From Plasmodiophora brassicae (Eukaryota > Endomyxa: Phytomyxea > Phytomyxea > Plasmodiophorida): a stretch of DNA of 64,000 bases. Both the position numbers and the translations under genes were made by a program. The notes below the pieces were generated by a model. That model saw nothing but the letters and a program-made list of their open reading frames with translations. It was not told the origin of the DNA and did no database searches. Each line of letters opens with the position of its first letter. The first letter of the stretch is position 1. The DNA lies in NCBI GenBank assembly GCA_036867785.1, contig CP145422.1:868001-932000 (forward strand). The letters are read 5' to 3'. Shown piece by piece: positions 53,789-64,000 of the stretch.

Positions 53789-54344
53789 GATTTGCCAAGT
53801 AACGTCTATCGGTCTGCAAGTCAATCTTGTGGCCGTCTCCCTAATCCGCAAACCCAGCGGTTCGGTCGGACGTGCTGCCTTCCCTCGGCCCCCGAAGTTG
53901 TTCTGCAGCTCTGTCGACCACCAACTCAGCAACCACCTATTTTTAGCGAAGCTTCAAACAGGCAACCCTCAACAGCTCCCCCGGTTGCAGCCAAGTTCAA
54001 CGTTGGAGTGTTCCTCATGATCCCGCTCTTTTCAAGGAATCATTTCGTGCAGGACAATGGCCATACGTATCCGCGGTGGAGCGCTTCTGCGCCCATTCAT
54101 TTGTACATTATTCATTTCCTAGTTCATAGCGACAACCACGTTTGCGGGATCGTGTAGCACCAACGCAGTCAGGCATCGTGCGTGCTGAGCGCCAGTCTGG
54201 ATCGACAAGAAGGCTATGGGTCCGGCGAACTCGCGATGCGTGCCACTGCGGTGGGCACCTTCTGTCGACAGATGCAACCTGGACGGCCGCGTTTGGCGGG
54301 AAACATTTTGCGACGGACACCTCAAGGCTGGGCAAGCGGTCTCG

Positions 54345-57300
54345 ATGGATCGAGACGAGCAAGCTGTCCAGGGCGATCGCAGCGATGGTGACGCGTTTTC
54401 TGCCGAGGGGCGACGTACTGCGGACAGTACAGAAGGGGCCATGGGCGAGGCACCGCTGTCGCAAGGCCCCGATGATGGGGTCGAGCGGCCGGCGCCGCAG
54501 CCCTGCATCCGGATGATAATTGAGCAACTCGATATGCATAATTTCAAGTCGTATGCGGGCATGCGCACGATCGGACCGTTTCACAAGCGGTTCTCTTCGA
54601 TTGTCGGCCCGAACGGAAGTAAGCTTCCTCGGGCGTCGTCCTGCGCGTTCCTGACGCATTGCAGGTGGGAAAAGTAACGTCATTGATGCACTGTTGTTCG
54701 TCTTCGGCAAACGCGCGTCCCAAATTCGATTGAAGAAGGTGTCTGAATTGATTCACAATTCGGAACATCATCGCAATTTGGACAGCGCAACGGTTTCGGT
54801 CCACTTCGCTGACATTGTCGATGACCCGAACAGTCGTGATGATTACACGATTGTGGAAGGTGACGGGAGTTACAATCGTTTTCAAAGACTCTCGTTGAGT
54901 TGTTCCTCAGGATCACGACTCGTTATCAGCCGAACAGCGTTCAGGAACAATTCGTCCAAGTACTCGGTTAACGGCCAGCCGAGCACGTTTACTGATGTCA
55001 CGAAACTGCTGATGGCGAAAGGTATCGACCTGGACCATAATCGGTTTTTGATTCTGCAAGGCGAAGTAATCAGATGAATGGCACAGTTCAGCGCTCATCA
55101 CTAATGGATTGTCTCAGGTCGAACAGATTGCCATGATGAAGCCGAAAGGGGGTGCTCCAGGCGACTCGGGAATTTTGGAATACTTGGAAGACATCATTGG
55201 ATCCCACAAGTACGTGGAGCAGATTGAGCAGGCTACGGCCAATGTGGAACTGTGCAACCAAGAACGCCAGAGCAAGGCTAATCGTTTGAAGATGTCGGAG
55301 AGCGAGCGAACTGGTCTTCAGGTAGGTAAAACGTCAGTTGGCATGGGTTTCTGTCGCACTCAGGCATCCTGAACAGAGTGCAAGAGACGAAGCTGTAGCA
55401 TACCTTCGCGAAGAGTACGAAATGCTCTGCATGAAAGCCAAGCTTTACCTCGTGTACACGAACCACGCGAAAGACAATGTTGAAACGGTTAAAGCGAATA
55501 TGGTGGGACTATGTATTATTGTCAATCTAGTTGGGTGCATGTGGCTTAACAATCAAGTAGGAAGTTTTGGAGAAGAAATTGGCTGATGAGGTTGCGTCGC
55601 ATGAACAAATGGAGAAGGTACGTTGCTGCACAGCTGTTTGGCATTGACATTAAAGAGTACTGGAGTAGGATTTCAAAGAATGTTCGGTACGGCTCGAGGC
55701 TGCACAAGCTGAGTGCGAAGCATTCGAAGCTGAACTTTCCGAATGTGCGTCGAAATTCGAACACTTGGACCGGCGTGATGTTCAGCTGCGCGAGGCCGCA
55801 AAACATACAATGTCGAAGCTCAAGAAACTAAAAGCCAAGCTCAAGCAGGAGCAGAATGCTATTTCAAAGTGTCAACAGGTTTGGCAAGCTGTTCCGTGCT
55901 CGGCACTCAGTCTCACATTTCATCCAGGACATTGAGACGTTCAACGACGAATTGCCAGAACTGTCGAAACTGGTTGACGAAAAGCAGGCCGAACTGGCAG
56001 ATGCGGAAGCAGTACGGAAAGACCTATTCGAGCAGGTTCGATCGAAAACAGGACAACTGAGAGAGCAGCTAGAAGCGAAACAGAAGCTGCTTATTCCCCT
56101 GCGCCAAGAGGTAGATGTGTAGTATGAACGCTATCAGATACGATGTGTGACATTTGTTGATGAAGGTCAATCATGCGGAACAGCATGTGGCCGGGCTGGA
56201 GTCAGAACTCCAGTTCCACGCGTCGAAATGTGAAGACGCGAAAGCCGCTGTTGCTGACGCGCATGCTAGCGTTGCTGATACGACGAAGCAATTGAGCGAA
56301 AAACGGGACGCGATCAAGGTCTGTGATGGCTTTGTCGTGCATTCCCCCCCATCACTGAGTTATTCGTTAGACGCTTGCGAAGTCGATCGGTATCAATTCA
56401 ACCCGAGAGCGGTCAGTGCTCGAAGCAATCGCCGAAACCGATGAGGCTATTGTCAAGTTGGAAACGTCGCTAAATCAAATGCGCGCCGAATATGAACAGG
56501 TCAGGAGATACAGTTCGAGGGTGCATTAAGTTTTGAAAGTTCCCGCACTGCAGGGCAGAGCCAAACTTGAACAGCACCGAAACCGTGGATCGGTGCTGAC
56601 AGCGCTGATGGAGGCTAAAGCACGCGGACACCTTCCTGGAATATTTGTACGGGTGGCTTCTGTTCGGCCCAGTGTCGATGTTCTGACAGTATGCGATTAG
56701 GGTCGCCTCGGCGATTTAGGATCTATCGATTCTCGCTACGACGTTGCAGTATCGACGGCATGCCCGGCTCTGGACAACATCGTCGTGGATACTGTTGAAA
56801 CTGCACAAAGATCTGCAGACCTCCTTCGGTCTGTGCGATGTGCGCCTAAGTTCTGCGTGCGAATTTTATAATTGTGCCTAGGAAAACGAGGGCTGGCAGT
56901 ACGACATTCATAATCCTGGAAAAGATACAACATGTTGATGAGCAGATGAGCCGTCCATTCCAGTCTCCAGAGAACGTTCCACGGTTCGTCGTCGGTTCTT
57001 TCGATCGCTGCGATGCCTGGTGATAATATTCCGTAGACTGTTTGATCTTGTTAATCCGATCGAATCAATTTTCCGTCCTGCCTTCTACTTCGCACTTCGC
57101 GATACAGTCGTTGCTAACGATTTGGATCAAGCCACACGGTATGCAGTCTGGCTGCTGTCAAGGTCTGTCGTCGCGTTCTGCATTTTCTGATACCAGTCTG
57201 TCTTAGGATCTCTTCTTCCGGATCCCGCCGGTTCCGCGTTGTTACATACAGTGGGGAGCTCGTTGATCCTTCCGGGACGATGACCGGGGGTGGTCGCGCT

Positions 57301-59439
57301 TCTCGTGGGGCGATGGGATCTGGCGTTGCCGTCAATGGCGACATGCCCGTCTCGGCGGAACGTCTCGAAGAGCTCTCGAGTGCCATTGCACGAACATCCG
57401 TCGAAATGAAGGAGCTGCATCAAAAGCGGCGTACTCTTCGACTCGAGCATGATGCTTTACAGGACGAGCTGCGCACGGTGCGCTCCCAAAAGGACCATGC
57501 AGAAGCAGCCAGGAACGGACTTGAGCAGGTAACCATTCGCTTCTTCCTATTGCTGCAATACGGAGCATAACGCTATCATGTAGCTCCTGACTGATATCCG
57601 ATCCCGCCTGGCCGATCTCGACCATGCGACTGAACAAGCCGCCACTGAATCCGCGTTGGCCGAGAAGTCTTTACGGCCCCAGATCCAGTCTGGAGACAAA
57701 ACTGTCAATGCTGCTCGTAAAAAGGCTTCGTCCCTGGAAGCGGAAGTTGCTGGTCTTGAACAGAAGATCCTTGATGCTGGCGGCCTACAGCTTCAAGAAC
57801 AGGTCAAGATCGTTCAGGCACTCAAAGATGAGATCGAGTCAACACGCAGGAAGATCACTCATGCTGAGGTTAACATCGACGGTGCCCACAAACGAATTGC
57901 CGCTGCCGAAAAGTCAATCGTGACTACCGAAACGAATATCACGAAGGTTAGGCGTACTGGGTCCGGCATCTCTGTTCACTGATTAATATGCAAATGTATG
58001 TAACAGACGGAACAAGAGCTGGAGGAATCGGCTAAACAACTGAACGAGATCGAAGAGCTTGCTGCACAAGTAATTGCTTGCAGAGAGGAAATTTCAGCTA
58101 CGACGGAGAAGAAACGAGGAGAATTCCAGCAAGTTGAAGCCCAACACAAGCGCATATCCAAAGCATTCGAAGCTGCTAGAGCGACTGAGGTTGAAGTGAA
58201 GATGCAAATCGACGACTGCCAGCGACTTCAAGAATCGAATTTGGCCAAGGTCCGTCGGCGTATCGGCCCTGAGGCCCTGTCGTGACTATTGCTTGCAGGC
58301 AGCGCACTGGCAAAAGAAATTGGACGAAGTCATGACACTTATTCGGCAAAGCGAAGGCGCCAAACATTTCGCCGTTCCAGCGGAATCCCAACCTGGCGAG
58401 GAATCCCACACTGACGATATGGAGGTTGAAGACCACGCTGAGGCTCGCCAAGCTTCGATGACATTTAAACTTCCGGATGCGGTCGGTTCACTGGACAAGG
58501 ACGGCTTAGAGTTCGTTTGTTGTTCCGACCAGTACGGATGCCTGTTATTAACCATTTTCCACAGACATCGACTGAAGGATCAAGAAGAGAAACTGTCGTC
58601 GATGAAACCCAACATGAGCTCGATAGAGGAGTATGCAATAGCCGACGGGAACTACAAGGTAGGGATACTGTTGTGTACGATGGTTGGGCATCGTTGTTCC
58701 TTGACTCTGCTACTGATAGGCGCACCTGGTCGAACTAGAAGCGGCGACTGCAACGCGCGACGACGCTCGCGCTCATTGTGATGCCCTTCGCAACGCTCGC
58801 TTCGACGACTTCATGGCAGGCTTCCGTGTCATAACCATGAAGCTCAAGGAAATGTACCAAATGCTGACCTTAGGTTGTCGTTTGTCCCTTTAGCAAAAGG
58901 CTCGATCTAACTGGTCAACAGGAGGAGACGCGGAGCTGGAGCTCGTCGATAGCCTTGATCCGTTCTCAGAGGGCATCGTTTTCTCTGTCAGGCCGCCAAA
59001 GAAGAGCTGGAAAAACATATCCAATCTCAGTGGCGGCGAGAAAACTCTCAGTTCGCTAGCTCTTGTTTTCGCTCTTCACTACTACAAGCCAACCCCGTCT
59101 ACTCTCTGTGCGTTTCGTCCCAGCCGCCCTCCTCTGATAGTGGGTGTTCTTCAGGTTGTACGTAATGGACGAAATTGATGCGGCATTGGACTTCAAGAAC
59201 GTGTCGATCGTTGCTAACTACATCAAGGACCGGACTCGTGACGCTCAGTTCATCATCATTTCCCTGCGGAGCAATATGTTCGAGCTCGCGGACCGCCTCG
59301 TTGGCATCTACAAGACCGACAACTGCTCCAAGAGCATCACTATCGTAGGGCGGCACCAGTCCCTTGGCCGGATAACCCTGATGTGTGCCGATCTTTGCAG
59401 AACCCTAAGAAATTTGCCGACGTCGGCGTTGCTGTATAA
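54345..59439 (+). CDS. SMC4: Condensin ATPase subunit SMC4
   Basis: Large gene with many short introns. The head starts MHNFKSYAGMRTIGPFHKRF. Walker A GPNGSGKS is rebuilt by splicing intron 54619-54664 (46 nt). Then come NVIDALLFVFG and the SMC4-type QIAMMKPKG and GILEYLEDIIG. Two long coiled coils flank a hinge near 56690-56900 (GRLGDLGSIDSRYDVAVSTACPALDNIVVD), followed by SGTMTGGGRAS. The C-terminal head has NLSGGEKTLSSLALVFALHYY and the Walker B DEIDAALD. The last intron 59345-59400 joins SKSITI to NPKKFADVGVAV, the typical SMC4 end. The protein pairs with SMC2 in condensin for chromosome compaction. ATG 54345 was chosen; an in-frame ATG at 54216 is possible. Confidence 0.93.
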
Positions 59440-59562
59440 ACATGATGTTAATAGCGACGCTTACATGTGGCCACGTGGGAAGACTCTGCTATGTGGTTCA
59501 CCATCTCGTGACAGGAGCCGAAACACGGCCAAGTGAATACCTTGCAGCGCAGTCCGGAACGG

Positions 59563-60172
59563 ATGGGAACGCTGTTGTCGCGCCTCGTGTTCTTCAGCGG
59601 CGCCGTCGCCTACCCGTCATACGCGACGATATCGTCGCTGTCTGCGCCCAGATCCGGCGACGATGGGGCAGGTCTGCGACCTTGGCTGCTGTACTGGGTA
59701 GGAGAACGTGAACGCGTGACGGTCCACGCTGACTGAGCGATCAGGTCGTGTTCGCCTGGGTCCGGTTAGCTGATAGGCTGTTGAGCCCTATCCTATCAAT
59801 GTAATGGCTGCGTGGGGATGTCTGCTCGTGGGGCATTGTGCTGATTTGTTGCATAGGTTGCCACTATACTGGACCGCGAAGACGAGCTTGTACATATGGC
59901 TCAGCATACCGGATGCCAGAGGTGCTGCGTTCGTTTTCGACACGCTGATGAAGCCCACGTTTCTGGCCTATCGTCCTCGTATCGAGAGACACCTTCAGCC
60001 ACTCCAGCAGATCCGCGATCTTCGCGGCGAAGACCTATCCCGGGTCCTCTCGGCCTACGCCGTTCTTCTTTCAAAACTGGCGGCCCAGCGCCTCATCCTG
60101 CTATCCGACGTACTGCGATCACATTTGCGCGCCACAAAGCAATCCTCGAGTGGCAAGCTGCCCCCGTCCTAG
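59563..60172 (+). CDS. REEP/DP1/Yop1/HVA22-family ER-shaping membrane protein
   Basis: Protein of 168 residues in three exons, 59563-59697, 59745-59800 and 59857-60172, with introns of 47 and 56 nt. Splicing yields the family signature: LLSRLVFFSGAVAYPSYA, LLYWVVFAWVRLADRLLS, LPLYWTAKTSLYIWLS, and RGAAFVFDTLMKPTF. Hairpin membrane segments of this type wedge into the outer leaflet and curve ER tubules. The C-terminal 60 residues are helical and family-variable. Start at ATG 59563, 124 nt after the SMC4 stop. Confidence 0.9.
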
Positions 60173-60408
60173 TCCATATCCGCGGATCATCGGTAGCGTC
60201 GATACAATGCCATTTGGTGACTTTGCGACATGTGTTTCCATTTATCAGTTGCTCCACGGCGATTGTGCACAACGAGGCGCCCGCGACAAGTCGCTGAGGA
60301 CGCCCCGGGAATGGGGAATGCCGACGGCTGGCTGGTTGGACGGCGGAAGGGCGCACGCCGCACAGGGCAGGCGGCAGCTGTGCCAGACGAAAACTCCGTG
60401 GGGCGATC

Positions 60409-63912
<3,504 letters not shown>

Positions 63913-64000
63913 CGACCTGGCCGTATAGTAAACAACGTATTGTATGCCACCTGACCGCTGCGGGACGTGGAGAACGGGCTGGGGCGTGGGCCTGCCCGTT
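63913..64000. other. Downstream end of window
   Basis: The last 88 nt follow the helicase stop and hold nothing that can be assigned. Confidence 0.4.

Noticed and set aside
59440-59536. SMC4 C-terminus read through to 59536
   Set aside because: Splicing 59345-59400 gives the typical family end (NPKKF) and stops at 59439; the read-through tail has no SMC similarity.

Overview
The window is nuclear DNA of a compact, intron-rich, GC-balanced eukaryotic microbe. The evidence is a set of unmistakable eukaryotic genes (SMC4 condensin, Prp22/DHX8-type splicing helicase, ubiquitin-specific protease, ALG10, paladin, EYA, REEP/HVA22) interrupted by very short GT-AG introns. The roughly 25 introns whose two ends I placed to the base are 46-59 nt, with one of 60 nt. 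Genes sit on both strands, often a few hundred bases apart, with a retroelement- and repeat-rich fraction between them. The mix (class II trehalose synthase, EYA, three-domain paladin, OPR/RAP proteins, secreted-looking RBR ligases) points to a protist of the stramenopile/rhizarian kind. A plasmodiophorid is one candidate, but the lineage is inference and cannot be fixed from the sequence alone.

Layout. 0-5 kb: an unknown gene and a trehalose-6-phosphate synthase fused to a phosphatase-like domain that has lost its catalytic aspartates (both minus). 5-8.3 kb: a ubiquitin-specific protease and an FKBP (plus), then a short acidic hypothetical gene (minus). 8.4-10.8 kb: a repeat island with a fold-back element, a gag-like gene with an inverted partial copy, and a decayed coding fragment. 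11.6-20.4 kb: four-part plus-strand run of RimK-like ATP-grasp ligase, triple-phosphatase paladin and ALG10 glucosyltransferase. 22.3-23.9 kb: the first RBR ubiquitin ligase. 25.3-31.3 kb: Dbp3-type DEAD helicase, EYA phosphatase (minus), a tRNA-Pro(CGG), and a HIT protein. 33.0-42.6 kb: two near-identical OPR-repeat/RAP-domain genes, 17 and 9 repeats, flanking a decayed reverse-transcriptase element. 42.9-43.6 kb: a complete small TA-flanked inverted-repeat transposon. 44.0-45.7 kb: an RRM protein resembling the nucleolar NOL8/Nop8 type (minus). 46.1-53.8 kb: an RBR ligase pseudogene and three intact RBR ligase genes in tandem (minus). 54.3-63.9 kb: SMC4, a REEP/HVA22 membrane-shaping protein, and the Prp22/DHX8 helicase (plus).

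How the genes fit together. Most single-copy genes are housekeeping: ribosome biogenesis (Dbp3, NOL8-like), splicing (Prp22), chromosome condensation (SMC4), N-glycan precursor assembly (ALG10), protein folding (FKBP), and ER shaping (REEP). The lineage-specific part is the RBR ligase cluster, whose members carry N-terminal hydrophobic leaders, repeated UIM-like motifs and RING1-IBR-RING2, and the OPR/RAP pair, whose repeat arrays are still changing. The strongest regulatory observation is a nearly identical 34-nt block placed immediately upstream of the start codons of the two ribosome-biogenesis genes, on opposite strands 20 kb apart.
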